Below are positions 35,736-46,300 of a DNA stretch of 64,000 nucleotides, one piece after another; position 1 is the first letter of the stretch, and every line of letters starts with the position of its first letter. This DNA is from Carboxylicivirga marina. GTDB taxonomy: Bacteria > Bacteroidota > Bacteroidia > Bacteroidales > Marinilabiliaceae. The stretch is from assembly GCF_016612505.1 (NCBI RefSeq), contig NZ_JAENRR010000003.1:62001-126000 (forward strand), in the 5' to 3' direction. The notes beneath the pieces are model-generated. The model was not told the origin of the DNA. It saw only the letters and a program-made list of their open reading frames with translations, and searched no databases. Position numbers and translations under genes: made by a program.

Positions 35736-36236
35736 CAGGCCCGTTATCTTTTTAAACTGGTTGGATAGGTGTGCAACACTGCTGTAATGCATCTTGTAAG
35801 CTATTTCTGAAAGGTTTAGTTCATCATAGACAATAAGCTCTTTTACTTTTTCGATTTTATGCTTCAGGTAAAACTTTTCGATTGTGGTGCCTTTTACTTC
35901 CGAAAACAGATTGGCCAGATAGGTATAGTCGTAGCACAGTTTTTCACTCAGGTAATTCGATAAGTTCACTTTTATTTGTTCTTCGGTATAATGCACCAAT
36001 TCAATAATCGTATTGGTTATTTTTTCAACGAGGATGCTTTTCTTATTGCTCATAAGCTGTAGCCCAGCTTTTCTTAATGCCGCATCTAACTTTTTCAATG
36101 TGTCATCAGTCACTGGTCCAATGAAACAAGCCTCCCCAATTTTTACATCTGTATATTCCAACCCCAGCTTATCCAGTTCATGCTTAACAACCATCTGGCA
36201 TCGGATACATACCATATTTTTAATGTAAACTTTCAT
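35676..36236 (-). CDS. AraC-family regulator with HMA-like CxxC head
   Basis: A 186-residue regulator. The N-terminal 65 residues resemble a heavy-metal-associated (ferredoxin-like) domain with Cys10-x-x-Cys13 (NMVCIRCQMVVKHELDKLG). The C-terminal 100 residues are an AraC-type double helix-turn-helix (FYLKHKIEKVKELIVYDELN, LSEIAYKMHYSSVAHLSNQF, KKITGLTPSHFKKLK). The head suggests response to a metal or redox signal. The radical SAM gene and the GT4 cluster flank it. A decayed second copy lies at 27764. Confidence 0.88.
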   Translation of the reverse strand: MKVYIKNMVCIRCQMVVKHELDKLGLEYTDVKIGEACFIGPVTDDTLKKLDAALRKAGLQLMSNKKSILVEKITNTIIELVHYTEEQIKVNLSNYLSEKLCYDYTYLANLFSEVKGTTIEKFYLKHKIEKVKELIVYDELNLSEIAYKMHYSSVAHLSNQFKKITGLTPSHFKKLKNKRRDTLENV

Positions 36237-36577
36237 GCGTGTATAATATGCTTATTCAGTTGTCAATTTACACTACTTCTTCCTTCTATAGCAAATACAA
36301 ACAAGGCACTGAAACTTTGTTGCAGCATTATAAAGTTAAGGATATTCAAAATATTTATAAAGCAGTTTGTGACATCCTACGAAATTATCTGACTACAGAA
36401 GAAGATTGGTCAGTAATAAAATTTCAGAATGCATGTAAAAGATGATATTTCTATATCTATTCCATTATTATTTCACTAACTTGTATTGGTTTGAAAAGCA
36501 CTTCCATAACCTCACACATTAACAATTAGTTGTTGCAACAAATTGATTAACGATAAATAAATGATAAAAATGAGATT
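36237..36577. other. Divergent intergenic region between araC and the GT4/GH130 cluster
   Basis: 341 bases holding the promoters of araC (minus strand) and the glycosyltransferase gene (plus strand). A 68-codon frame starting GTG at 36239 is open (MYNMLIQLSIYTTSSFYSKY...), but no family is recognised. The segment 36458-36485 recurs at 27978-28004. Confidence 0.45.
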
Positions 36578-38797
36578 ATGAAAGCAGCAATAATAGGAAC
36601 ATACCCTCCCCGAGAATGTGGGATTGGCACATTCACCCGCCACCTTTATGAATCAATTATTGGGGCAAATCGCCATAACCAAGTTGGCATTATTGCTTTA
36701 AACAATTCAGATAAATTGCTTTCGTATCAGAATGAAGTGGAACAGATTATCCGTCAGGATTACCAGCGTGATTACATTGATGCCGCAAAATTTATAAACC
36801 ACAGTGGCACCGATATTTGTATTTTACAGCATGAGTTTGGCATTTTTGGTGGCAAAGATGGAGTGTATATCCTTCCATTGATACACCGCCTGAAAATACC
36901 TCTTGTTGTAACTCTGCATACCATACTTAGCACTCCGTCTTATAGCGAGAAGTTAATACTTCAGGAGATATGTAAAAAGGCTTGCAAAATAGTTGTAATG
37001 ACCCAAAAAGCTATTGATTTCCTGGATGATATTTATGATGTGCCTAAAGATAAAATAGAATTGATTGAACACGGAGTACCTCAATATCAACTAGACCATC
37101 AGAAAGCAAAAATCACCTTAAAGCTTCAAAATAAAAATGTGATGCTCACTTTTGGTTTCCTTGGGCGTAACAAAGGCATTGATGTGGCCATTAAAGCATT
37201 GCCAAAGGTAATAGAAAGGCATCCCAATAGCCTCTACTTTGTATTGGGTAAAACCCACCCCAATGTGCTGGGTTATTCTGGAGAAGAGTATCTTATCTAC
37301 TTGAGGCAGTTGGTTAAAACTTTAGGTCTGGAGAACCATGTGGTTATTCCACATAAGTATATGGGCCAGGATGAGCTATTTATGTACTTGCATGCATCGG
37401 ATATTTATATCACACCATACAACAACGAGGCGCAGATAACCAGCGGAACCCTTTCGTATGCTGTTGGTGTTGGTTCTGGTGTTATTTCAACACCCTATTG
37501 GCATGCGGTTGAATTGCTGGCTAACAACCGGGGGCTTCTGTTTGATTTTGGCAATTCCGAACAACTGAGTGACATCTTGATTGATTTATTAGATCACCCT
37601 GAGGAATTGAATACCTTGAGAAGAAATGCAGGTAACTATGGAAAAGAAATTACCTGGCCTATAACTGGTATTAAGTATAGTGAATTGCTGGCACACACTA
37701 TTCAAGAATGCATAAAAGGGGATGATAACAAGGAGCAACCGTTTGATTTGCTGATGATACCAGCATTTTCGCTAAAGCATATTAAACGATTAACGGATGA
37801 TACCGGGATTATTCAGCATGCTAAATATGGCATACCTAATTTGAAACATGGCTATTGCCTCGATGATAATGCCAGAGCTCTTCTAATGGCACTCATGACC
37901 TATACCCAGAAGAAAAGTAAAAAGGCACTGAATTTATGCAATGTGTATCTAAGTTTTATTCATTACATGCAAAACGAGGATGGCTCCTTTAGAAACTTTC
38001 TGAGTTTTAACCGGAACTATATAGACAATGTTGGTTCCGAAGACTCCTTTGGCCGAACCATTTGGGCTTTAGGTTATTTGATGGCAAATGCACCTAACGG
38101 CTCTTATTCCCAGGCTAGTCATTCCATATTCTTTAAAGCAGCACCCATTTTTGAAGAATTAAAATCTATTCGCAGCATTGCCAATACAATAATAGGAATT
38201 AGTTATTATTTAACTAACTCGCCCGATAACAACAGTATGGTGGCCGTATTAAGAAAATTAGCCAAAAAGCTGGTTGATTATTATGATGACAATAGCTCTG
38301 CCAACTGGAATTGGTTCGAAGAGGTATTGACCTACGATAATGCCATGCTCCCTCTTGCGCTATTGCATGTTGCTAAGGTACTTAATGATGAGCAAATCAA
38401 GGATGTTGGTATCGCATCTATGGACTTTTTGATTCAACACACTCTGAGTGATGGTTACCTGTCTTTAATAGGTAATGATGGATGGTTTAACAAAAACGGT
38501 CGCAAAGCGATGTTTAGTCAGCAACCGGTTGATGCCATGGCCATGATTCTGATGTTTCATCAGGCTTATAAGCTTACTAAAAACAAAGAATACCTGAGCA
38601 AATTATTCACCTCTTTTATGTGGTTTTTAGGTGAGAATGATTTGCGAATGCGACTGTATGATTTTGAAACCCATGGATGTTGCGACGGCTTAGAGCGCGA
38701 CGGAATCAATCGGAACCAAGGTGCCGAAAGCACCCTGGCTTATCTTATATCATACTTAACGGTGTTAAAAGCACATGAAGATTTTTACAGCCTTTAG
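36578..38797 (+). CDS. GT4 glycosyltransferase with C-terminal alpha/alpha-barrel domain
   Basis: A 739-residue protein. Residues 1 to about 385 are a family 4 GT-B glycosyltransferase: IGTYPPRECGIGTFTRHLYE, FGFLGRNKGIDVAIKALPK (nucleotide-sugar site) and DIYITPYNNEAQITSGTLSY with the catalytic-side Glu. Residues about 400-739 look like an all-helical (alpha/alpha) barrel (KHGYCLDDNARALLMALMTY, GSEDSFGRTIWALGYLMAN, FNKNGRKAMFSQQPVDAMAM), as in glycosidase-like accessory domains. It is followed by a GH130 gene and by a second GT4/GH130 pair, so it probably makes a mannose-containing glycan. Confidence 0.85.
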   Translation: MKAAIIGTYPPRECGIGTFTRHLYESIIGANRHNQVGIIALNNSDKLLSYQNEVEQIIRQDYQRDYIDAAKFINHSGTDICILQHEFGIFGGKDGVYILPLIHRLKIPLVVTLHTILSTPSYSEKLILQEICKKACKIVVMTQKAIDFLDDIYDVPKDKIELIEHGVPQYQLDHQKAKITLKLQNKNVMLTFGFLGRNKGIDVAIKALPKVIERHPNSLYFVLGKTHPNVLGYSGEEYLIYLRQLVKTLGLENHVVIPHKYMGQDELFMYLHASDIYITPYNNEAQITSGTLSYAVGVGSGVISTPYWHAVELLANNRGLLFDFGNSEQLSDILIDLLDHPEELNTLRRNAGNYGKEITWPITGIKYSELLAHTIQECIKGDDNKEQPFDLLMIPAFSLKHIKRLTDDTGIIQHAKYGIPNLKHGYCLDDNARALLMALMTYTQKKSKKALNLCNVYLSFIHYMQNEDGSFRNFLSFNRNYIDNVGSEDSFGRTIWALGYLMANAPNGSYSQASHSIFFKAAPIFEELKSIRSIANTIIGISYYLTNSPDNNSMVAVLRKLAKKLVDYYDDNSSANWNWFEEVLTYDNAMLPLALLHVAKVLNDEQIKDVGIASMDFLIQHTLSDGYLSLIGNDGWFNKNGRKAMFSQQPVDAMAMILMFHQAYKLTKNKEYLSKLFTSFMWFLGENDLRMRLYDFETHGCCDGLERDGINRNQGAESTLAYLISYLTVLKAHEDFYSL

Positions 38798-38849
38798 TGA
38801 TATCAATTGCTACTAAATGCAACTTCTACTTATCTTTAAATTATTAAAA

Positions 38850-39776
38850 ATGTTAATAAAACGATATTCCGGCAATCCGATTTTACAGAAAGATGATGTG
38901 CCTTATCCTGTTGCTACAGTGCATAATGCCGGCATGGTCAAACATGAGGATAAGTACATCATGATTTTCAGATCCCATAAATTTAATGGGCGCAGCATAT
39001 TGGGTAAAGCAGTGAGTTATGACGGCTTTAACTTTAAAGTTGATGAGCACCCCTTTATGATACCATCTAAAGAGCAACCGTTTAACAAATATGAAGCTTA
39101 TGGTATTGAGGACCCACGCATTGTAAAAGTAGAAGGAGAATATTTGATTACTTACAGTGCCTACTCCCAATATGGTGTTCGGATTGGACTGGCTAAAACC
39201 AAAGACTTTGATCATATTCAGCGTGTGGCTCTTATTACGGAAGCCGACTATCGGAATGTGGTAATTTTCCCCGAAAAGTTCAATAACCTTTATGCCCGTT
39301 TAGATCGTCCGCACTCCGAAATATCACCCTGGTCCATCTGGATATCCTATTCACCTGATTTAATTCATTGGGGCCAATCCAAACTGATTATGCGCCCAAT
39401 GCAATACCATTGGGATGAAATGAAAATAGGGCCGGGAGCAAGCCCTATCAAAACATCGCGTGGGTGGCTAAATATATACCACGGGGTATTTCCAACGATG
39501 GACGGATGTGTTTACCGCTTAGGTGTTGCCTTGCATAAGCTTGAAGATCCGTCAGTTATCATTGCAGTTGGTGATGAATGGATCTTACAGCCCGAAGAAG
39601 ACTATGAGATAACGGGCTATGTGCACAATGTTGTTTTTACCTGTGGTGCGATACCTGAACCTGATGGTACACTTAAATTATACTGGGGAGGTGCAGATAA
39701 AGTGATGTGTGTCGGGACAGCCGTTATTGACGAATTGGTTGATCATTGTCTCAGTAATCTCAGACAAGCTATATAA
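38850..39776 (+). CDS. GH130 mannoside phosphorylase-like enzyme
   Basis: A 308-residue five-bladed propeller enzyme of family GH130, which breaks beta-mannosides with phosphate. Family blocks: RYSGNPIL at the start, TVHNAGMVKHEDKYIMIFR, YGIEDPRIVKVEGEYLITYS with the acid Asp, and MKIGPGASPIKTSRGWLNIY. The open frame begins at 38817, but MLIKRYSGNPIL at 38850 is the likely start. It follows the GT4 gene on the same strand. Whether it is a phosphorylase or a hydrolase of the family cannot be told from the motifs. Confidence 0.9.
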   Translation: MLIKRYSGNPILQKDDVPYPVATVHNAGMVKHEDKYIMIFRSHKFNGRSILGKAVSYDGFNFKVDEHPFMIPSKEQPFNKYEAYGIEDPRIVKVEGEYLITYSAYSQYGVRIGLAKTKDFDHIQRVALITEADYRNVVIFPEKFNNLYARLDRPHSEISPWSIWISYSPDLIHWGQSKLIMRPMQYHWDEMKIGPGASPIKTSRGWLNIYHGVFPTMDGCVYRLGVALHKLEDPSVIIAVGDEWILQPEEDYEITGYVHNVVFTCGAIPEPDGTLKLYWGGADKVMCVGTAVIDELVDHCLSNLRQAI

Positions 39777-39954
39777 ACCGATAGCAAAAGAGGTCAAAGA
39801 TCAAGTTTCGTAACAAATGACATTTGGCAATGATACATTTAAAGCCTGACTAATAGGAGTGTTAATTGACGATGCCTCAGGAATTAAAACGTAAAGCCAT
39901 GAAGCCAACACAAGAAAGTTTTTCAAGCGAAGATGAATTTTCTTGACGATTTTC

Positions 39955-39972
39955 ATCTCGCCGACGCGAGAT
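39955..39972. repeat. Small GC-rich hairpin before second GT4 gene
   Basis: ATCTCGC and GCGAGAT pair around CGAC. AGATGA just upstream (39931) can pair with TCATCT (39953), giving an alternative fold. It lies 35 bases before the GT4 start at 40007 and has no T tract, so it may act in the leader of that gene. Confidence 0.4.
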
Positions 39973-40006
39973 TAGGTATGGTATAATAAATACAAATTAA
40001 AGGCCC

Positions 40007-41017
40007 ATGAAAATAGCCATATTATCACCAATAGCATGGAGAACACCTCCCTTAAGGTATGGACCATGGGAACAGGTCGCTTCTAACATTACCGAAGGCT
40101 TGGTTGCCAAAGGGCTGGATGTGACTTTATTCGCAAGCGGTAACTCCAATACCAATGCTAAATTGCAATCTATCTCGCCTACCGCTTATGGCGAGGACGA
40201 TTCGATCGCTTCCAAGGTGTGGGAATGTCTTCACATCAGCTTCCTGATGGAACAAGCTAACGACTTTGATATCATCCATAATCATTTTGATTACTTGCCA
40301 CTGACCTATTCCAAACTTATTAAAACTCCAATGGTTACTACCATTCATGGTTTTTCATCACCTAAAATTATCCCGGTTTTTAAGCGGTACAACAACCATA
40401 ATTATTACGTTTCTATTAGTAATGCTGATCGAAGCCCTGAACTCAATTATATAGCAACAGTTTACAATGGCATTAATCCGGTTGATTTTACCTTCAATGC
40501 CAATCCCGACGGTTACTTGCTCTTTTTTGGCAGAATACACCCTGAAAAAGGCACCTGCGAGGCCATTCAGATAGCAAAAAGAACAAAACGCAAGCTTATT
40601 ATTGCTGGATTGGTTCAGGATGAAGATTATTTTTACAGCAGTGTTAAACCTCATATCAATAACGAAGACATTGTATATGTTGGTAATTCAGGGCCTAAAC
40701 AGCGGGATGAGTTGCTGCGGCAGGCATTTGCCCTGTTACATCCGATTAGTTTCAATGAACCTTTTGGATTAAGTGTAGCAGAAGCTATGTTTTGCGGAAC
40801 TCCTGTCATCGCTTTTAACAGAGGATCAATGTCCGAGATCATACTTGATGGTAAAACCGGTTTTTTAGTCAATACGCTTGATGAAGCCGTTGCTGCTGTT
40901 GATAAGACTTCAAACATCAATCGATGGGACTGCAAGCAGTGGGCTATCTCCAATTTTTCGCAAGATAAAATGGTTGAAGGGTATATTGATGTTTACAAAA
41001 GTATTCTGAATCATTAA
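40007..41017 (+). CDS. GT4 glycosyltransferase
   Basis: A 336-residue GT-B glycosyltransferase. The acceptor half starts MKIAILSPIAWRTPPLRYGP, and FDIIHNHFDYLPL and TTIHGFSSPKII are typical. The donor half has LLFFGRIHPEKGTCEAIQIA, FNEPFGLSVAEAMFCGTPVI (the ExxFGxxxxEAMxxGxPV motif) and GSMSEIILDGKTGFLV, as in family GT4. Sugar specificity cannot be read. It lies 230 bases after the first GH130 gene and 18 bases before the second one. Confidence 0.92.
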   Translation: MKIAILSPIAWRTPPLRYGPWEQVASNITEGLVAKGLDVTLFASGNSNTNAKLQSISPTAYGEDDSIASKVWECLHISFLMEQANDFDIIHNHFDYLPLTYSKLIKTPMVTTIHGFSSPKIIPVFKRYNNHNYYVSISNADRSPELNYIATVYNGINPVDFTFNANPDGYLLFFGRIHPEKGTCEAIQIAKRTKRKLIIAGLVQDEDYFYSSVKPHINNEDIVYVGNSGPKQRDELLRQAFALLHPISFNEPFGLSVAEAMFCGTPVIAFNRGSMSEIILDGKTGFLVNTLDEAVAAVDKTSNINRWDCKQWAISNFSQDKMVEGYIDVYKSILNH

Positions 41018-41035
41018 CAAATACATTACAAGGCC

Positions 41036-42529
41036 ATGACAGTATTTAAGATTGAGGACAAAAACGCTTCGGAACTAGTGCAAAGGCAGAAAATAATCAT
41101 CCATGGAGACGATTCACGCGTCATCACACGCGCTCATATCCCGGGTGAACTGGTGCGTATCAATAACATCATCAACAGGGTACTAAAGCTTACTAATGGC
41201 GGGGTTGAGCGGGAATTACAAAAAGTGTATCGTGATTTTGAAAGCAGACATAGAAATCTGGATCACCAGTTGATTAAGCATTTTAATAAAGTCTCAGAGT
41301 ATATTCCAGCCTCCGTGCAGCTAAGCCAAAATATGCGGATGCTTATTGGCGCCTATTTAACCATGGAATACTCCATTGAATCAGCCGCTTTATTTAACCC
41401 TTCCATTGTTGCTCATCCGAACCAGAAATATGTAGTAGATGGCTGCCTGAGATTTATTATGAGCTTGCGGGCCACGGGTGAAGGCCATATTTCCTCTATT
41501 GTTTTTCGTAGTGGGGTGATCAATACAGATGGTTCATTCTCATTTGACGAAACCAGCAGGTATGTCGAGCAAGCCTCGGTGTGCCACAACTCAGCCTATG
41601 ACAGGCATTTATTTCAATGGAAACTGCAGGATTTGGACGCCTGGGATGAAACAAGTATTCGCATATTTGACCAGATTCCAGATACCTTTTCTTATCAGGA
41701 GCTAAAGGTGAGTATAGGTGTACTTTACTTAGATACTGATTTTGAATGCAATGATAAAGTTATTGAGTTCATCTACTGGGTGGCCAACTCCAATTATACG
41801 CTTCAGTTTGATGAAACCAGTAACATTTCGGAACGAGTTATTTTTCCTTCTTCTGATAATGAAAGCAGGGGAATTGAAGATGCCCGTTTCGTACTATTTA
41901 AAGATGACAATGGTGAAGTGACCTATTATGCTACCTATACAGCATATAATGGGTTCAGCATCCTACCCCAGTTAATTGAGACTAAGGACTTTCTCCGATT
42001 TAAAGTGATGACTCTGAATGGAAAGGCTGTTCAGAATAAGGGAATGGCACTGTTTCCGCGTAAGATCAATGGAAAGTATGTGATGTTATCACGGCAGGAT
42101 GGCGAAAACAACTACATCATGTTTTCTGATCATTTGCACTTCTGGCAATCATCCCAGGTTATTCAGGAACCAACCAAGCCCTGGGAATTCATACAGATTG
42201 GCAATTGTGGTTCTCCAATGGAGACAGATGAGGGATGGCTTGTGCTCACCCATGGCGTTGGTCCTATGCGTCAATACGCCATTGGGGTGATATTACTTGA
42301 TTTGGATAACCCCACAAAAGTGATAGCCCGGCTGGATGAACCACTGATAACACCAACAAAAACAGAAAGGGAAGGCTATGTGCCCAACGTGATTTATTCG
42401 TGCGGCGGTCTATTACTTCATCAACAATTAATCATTCCCTATGCCATGTCGGATATATCAACTGGAATTGCTACCATCAATGTAAAAGATTTACTAGAGT
42501 CAATGACCTATTTGAGCAATAATGAATAA
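41036..42529 (+). CDS. Long GH130-family enzyme with helical N-terminal extension
   Basis: A 497-residue member of GH130. The first 150 residues are an added helical domain (IPGELVRINNIINRVLKLTN; NMRMLIGAYLTMEYSIESAA). The propeller follows with FNPSIVAH, ESRGIEDARFVLFKDDNGEV (the acid Asp block), NKGMALFPRKINGKYVMLSR and IGNCGSPMETDEGWLVLTHG. Extended members of this kind are known to act on mannose-containing substrates by phosphorolysis. Start spacing and shared strand make it one operon with the preceding GT4 gene. It closes the glycan cluster. Confidence 0.88.
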   Translation: MTVFKIEDKNASELVQRQKIIIHGDDSRVITRAHIPGELVRINNIINRVLKLTNGGVERELQKVYRDFESRHRNLDHQLIKHFNKVSEYIPASVQLSQNMRMLIGAYLTMEYSIESAALFNPSIVAHPNQKYVVDGCLRFIMSLRATGEGHISSIVFRSGVINTDGSFSFDETSRYVEQASVCHNSAYDRHLFQWKLQDLDAWDETSIRIFDQIPDTFSYQELKVSIGVLYLDTDFECNDKVIEFIYWVANSNYTLQFDETSNISERVIFPSSDNESRGIEDARFVLFKDDNGEVTYYATYTAYNGFSILPQLIETKDFLRFKVMTLNGKAVQNKGMALFPRKINGKYVMLSRQDGENNYIMFSDHLHFWQSSQVIQEPTKPWEFIQIGNCGSPMETDEGWLVLTHGVGPMRQYAIGVILLDLDNPTKVIARLDEPLITPTKTEREGYVPNVIYSCGGLLLHQQLIIPYAMSDISTGIATINVKDLLESMTYLSNNE

Positions 42530-42755
42530 CAGTTTCATATCTAGGCTTGATTTAAAAACACATGAAGCAAACAATAAAGCTGAATAGAATCATTGGAAAA
42601 AGAAATTTCACCAGCAATTGGCTAAAATGAAGGAAATGCTGTTAAATTCTATATAATAGGAAGATATTCTATCGTGTCTCACCAAACCCAGGTTTGGATA
42701 AATAACCGGCTAAATTATTACAGATGAAAAGTAATTCAACATTCTTAAATTATCA

Positions 42756-42864
42756 TTTACATTTTTTACAACTTTTCATTTAGCTTTTTATGAAGAGAAA
42801 AATGACCACTCATGCTAAGAAGTAGCGTTGTAGATGCCGTTCGTTTTTTCTAAAATTTCTAAAG
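42756..42864. repeat. Dispersed imperfect repeat, copy B
   Basis: Partner of 9938-10045 at roughly three quarters identity over 109 bases, with one-base net length difference. Conserved blocks are TTTTTTACAACTTTTCAT, ACTCATG, GCGTTGTA and GTTTTTTCTAAA. It is in the gene-free stretch 42530-43387, away from any IS. Confidence 0.7.
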
Positions 42865-43093
42865 CTTTAAAAGTAGGTGAGAATTGCCTCATAACGCTGT
42901 AATAGCAATGTTTCTAGTGAAAAACACGGTTTTATAATCTTTACGCAATATTTACAACGTGAACGCTGCAACTATCTAAAAATGAACTTTTAGAAAATTC
43001 TGTATCGGGCAAGTAGATAGGTAAAACGTTTATCAGTCTCCTCCATAAGAGATTGCTTGACTCATATGTTTAGATATAGCTATAATTCATAAA

Positions 43094-43300
43094 GGAACCA
43101 ACAAGGTACTCCCTTCGTACCTGCAACGTATCAACCTCGCTGGGAGCGTAGTTAAGCCGAAGGTGGCACGAACATGACATGAAGCGCCTGTGAAGAAGTC
43201 TCATAGTAAACACTGGTACATTCCGAAGGAACTCAATTTATGCTGATGATAATACCGAAGAGTATTGTCTTGAAAGTAACTTTACAGGTTGTTCCTAAGT
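43094..43300 (+). other. GC-richer structured region, possible RNA remnant
   Basis: About 200 bases with GC content visibly above the surrounding DNA and no open frame. AGGTAC/GTACCT form a hairpin at 43105-43123 and blocks such as CTGGGAGCGTAGTTAAGCCG and GAAGGAACTCAATTTATGCT look like structured RNA rather than an AT-rich leader. It reminds me of the 5' ribozyme part of group II introns, but no domain V, 3' end or reverse transcriptase was found. It lies 90 bases before the hybrid regulator gene. Confidence 0.3.
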
Positions 43301-43387
43301 AATTTATCTAAGTAACCATTGAGTGGTGATATTTAAGAGTAATTACTTATCTTTCTGATCGAAAATCACCACTGCCGAAAGAAAATA

Positions 43388-46300
43388 ATGGTAAAGATAC
43401 GTTTACTGCTCATCGGAATTATCTTGTTGAATCATGTATTAGTGTATTCATCAATAGATAATTACCAATTAAGTTTTTTGTCTGTTGAAGATGGCTTGTC
43501 TCATAATGAAGTGACGTCTATAGTTCAGGATCAGTATGGTTTTATGTGGTTTGGTACACGTGGTGGGTTAAATCGTTACGATGGTTATGAATTTAAGCAT
43601 TTTAAGCCATTAGCACAGGATTCTACCAGCATTACAAACCCCTCAATTGAAAGCTTATTCTTAAACTCTTCGGAAGAAATCTATATCGGTTTAAAATCTG
43701 GAGGACCATCAAAATATATCAATTCACAAGAAACATTTAAAGAATTTGAGCTTACAACGAATTATGGTCTAAGCCGGGTGCTTTCATTTTTTGAAGATAG
43801 TAAAGGAAATACTTGGATTGGTTCCTGGAGTAATGGTATTGTTTGTATTAAGCGTGATACTATTATCCACTTTAAAGATGCAGGACAGGTCAGGGACTTT
43901 GCGGAGACGGCAGATGGTAAAGTTTGGGTGGGATCCAGTACTGGATTAAAATATATTACAAATAATGGGCAGTTAATTAATTACGGTGGGAAAAGTATCA
44001 CCTCAATAACGGTGGATACAAAAAATGAATGCCTTTGGACTTTGGGATGGACACAAGAATTAATGAAAGTCAATTATAAAACACTCGAATCGGATGTCTA
44101 TGTAAATAACCTGACGAGTAGTGCACGGAACTATAGTGTACTCAATGATACCAAAGGCCGTTTATGGATTGGTACATGGGGCGAAGGTTTTTTCCATTTC
44201 GATAAAGGGAACAAAGTGTTTAACAAAGTGGATATTTACCCTGGTAATGCACAATCAGCACCAGTTGACTACCGTGTTATAAGAGATATTTTCGAAGATA
44301 AGGTAGGGGATTTATGGTTAGCCACTCAGGGAGGTATTGTTCGATTATCTCCAAAGAATAATTTCAATAGTGTAAAAGTTATTGATTATGACAAACAGAA
44401 TATTAGCCATATTAACGCTGTTTGTGTTGATGATGAAGGTATAACCTGGGTTGGAACGAACGGCAATGGACTATTTTATACCGAAGATAAAAATACATTT
44501 CATAGTGTTGGGGCAAGCCAAGTTCTAAAAAATGGCACTGTAAAGACCATTAACAAGGATCCTGATAATAATTTATGGGTCTGCTTTGAAGAAGGAATTT
44601 TCACTATTGAAGATAAGGATGGGAGTTTCCGACTAGTGCCTGTTGTTGATTTATTCCAACAAGATGAATTTAAGAGGGTTCGAAAGGTGCATCAGCTGTT
44701 CTTCGATGATGATAAACTTTGGATAGGAACACAACAAAGGGGGGTGTTTTTGTTTGAACAACATGAATCAAAATATCGATTGATTAAACATTTTGTTAGC
44801 GGAGAAGAAGATGGAATGCTTGGTGATAACCGCGTAACAGCTATTCGGAAGGATTTATCTGGTAATATGTGGTTCGCTACCTACAAAGGGCTTTTTCGAT
44901 TTAATCCGCACGATTCAACCTTCTTATCATTAAAGGACCTGGGTATTTCTTCGGCCCTGGCATGTGATATCATTTTGTGTTTAGAACTCGATAAATGTGG
45001 AAACCTTTGGTTTGGCACCCCTTGTAGCCTTCATCAGCTGCAATTGTCAGGTTTATCTAAGCTTCAAACTTACAATAAAGCACAAGGCTTAGCCGATGAT
45101 TATATCAACGGAATTGTGGTAGGAGATAATGAAATGATATGGTGTTCGACCAATGCAGGCATTTCGTCCCTGAACCCAAAGAACGGTCAGGTGCTTAATT
45201 TTGGTAAAGCGGATGGGATTGGAGACCTTAGTTATTCTGAAGGAGCGTACTATAAAAATGCTGATGGAACCATTTATTTCGGTGGTTATACTTCGCTCAG
45301 CTATTTCAAGCCTGATGATATTAATATTAATAAATACGAATCGCCACTGGTTGTGTCTGCTTTCAAAGTTTTAAACCAAGTGATTAAAGTAGGTGATAAT
45401 GATGGTTTATTAAAGTCAAACATCAACGACCTTGATGAATTAACGCTATCTCATAAGGAAATGGAATTCTCATTTCAAGTGGCATCGCTTGATTACAAAG
45501 CGCCTGATAAAAACCAATATACTTATCGCCTTATCCCTTATGATTCTGACTGGCACGATTTAGGAAATATGCGCGAAATATCATTTAGTAACCTAAAACC
45601 AGATACTTATAAACTACAGATAAAAGGAACGAATAGTAATGGAATTTGGAGTAATAGCCTGAAAGAGATTACTATAAAGGTGTTACCCGCACCTTGGAAA
45701 AGTATCTATGCTATCTTCGCATATGTTCTGTTTATTCTATTGGTAGTATTGGTTATTATCCGTACTGTTGTTCGGCAGGAACGATTGCAGAATGCACTCA
45801 AGCTCGGACGTTTACAAAATGATCAAATAAAGGAAATAAACGATTATAAGCTACGCTTCTTTACAAATATATCGCATGAATTCAGAACACCACTCACACT
45901 TATTCAGGCGCCTGTTAAAGAATTACTCAACAAAGATTTTTCAGAAATTAAACCCAGCTTCTACGAAGAACGAATGCAGATGATTGGACACAATACAAAT
46001 CGTTTGTATAATTTGGTGAATCAGCTATTGGAATTCAGAAAAATGGAATCTGGTAAATTAGAACTGAGAATTAGTGAAGTCAATTTACAACAATTGATCA
46101 ATGAAAGTTGCCTCGCATATAAACAGTTGGCAAAAACGCAGTCTTTTCGATTTAAGGTCAATTATAAAGCTAAAAATACAACTGTATATCTTGATTTTGA
46201 ACGAATCACTATTGTGTTAACGAACCTCTTGTCTAATGCATTTAAGCATGTTGAGCCCAATGGCAAAGTTGATGTAATAGTTACAGAAGATGATGGGTAT

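Noticed and set aside
36239-36445. 68-codon plus-strand frame in the divergent araC/GT4 region
   Set aside because: GTG start at the araC start codon edge, no recognised family. It could be real, but it overlaps the place expected for the araC promoter.
43094-43300. Complete group II intron
   Set aside because: No domain V hairpin, no 3' boundary and no reverse transcriptase gene were found.
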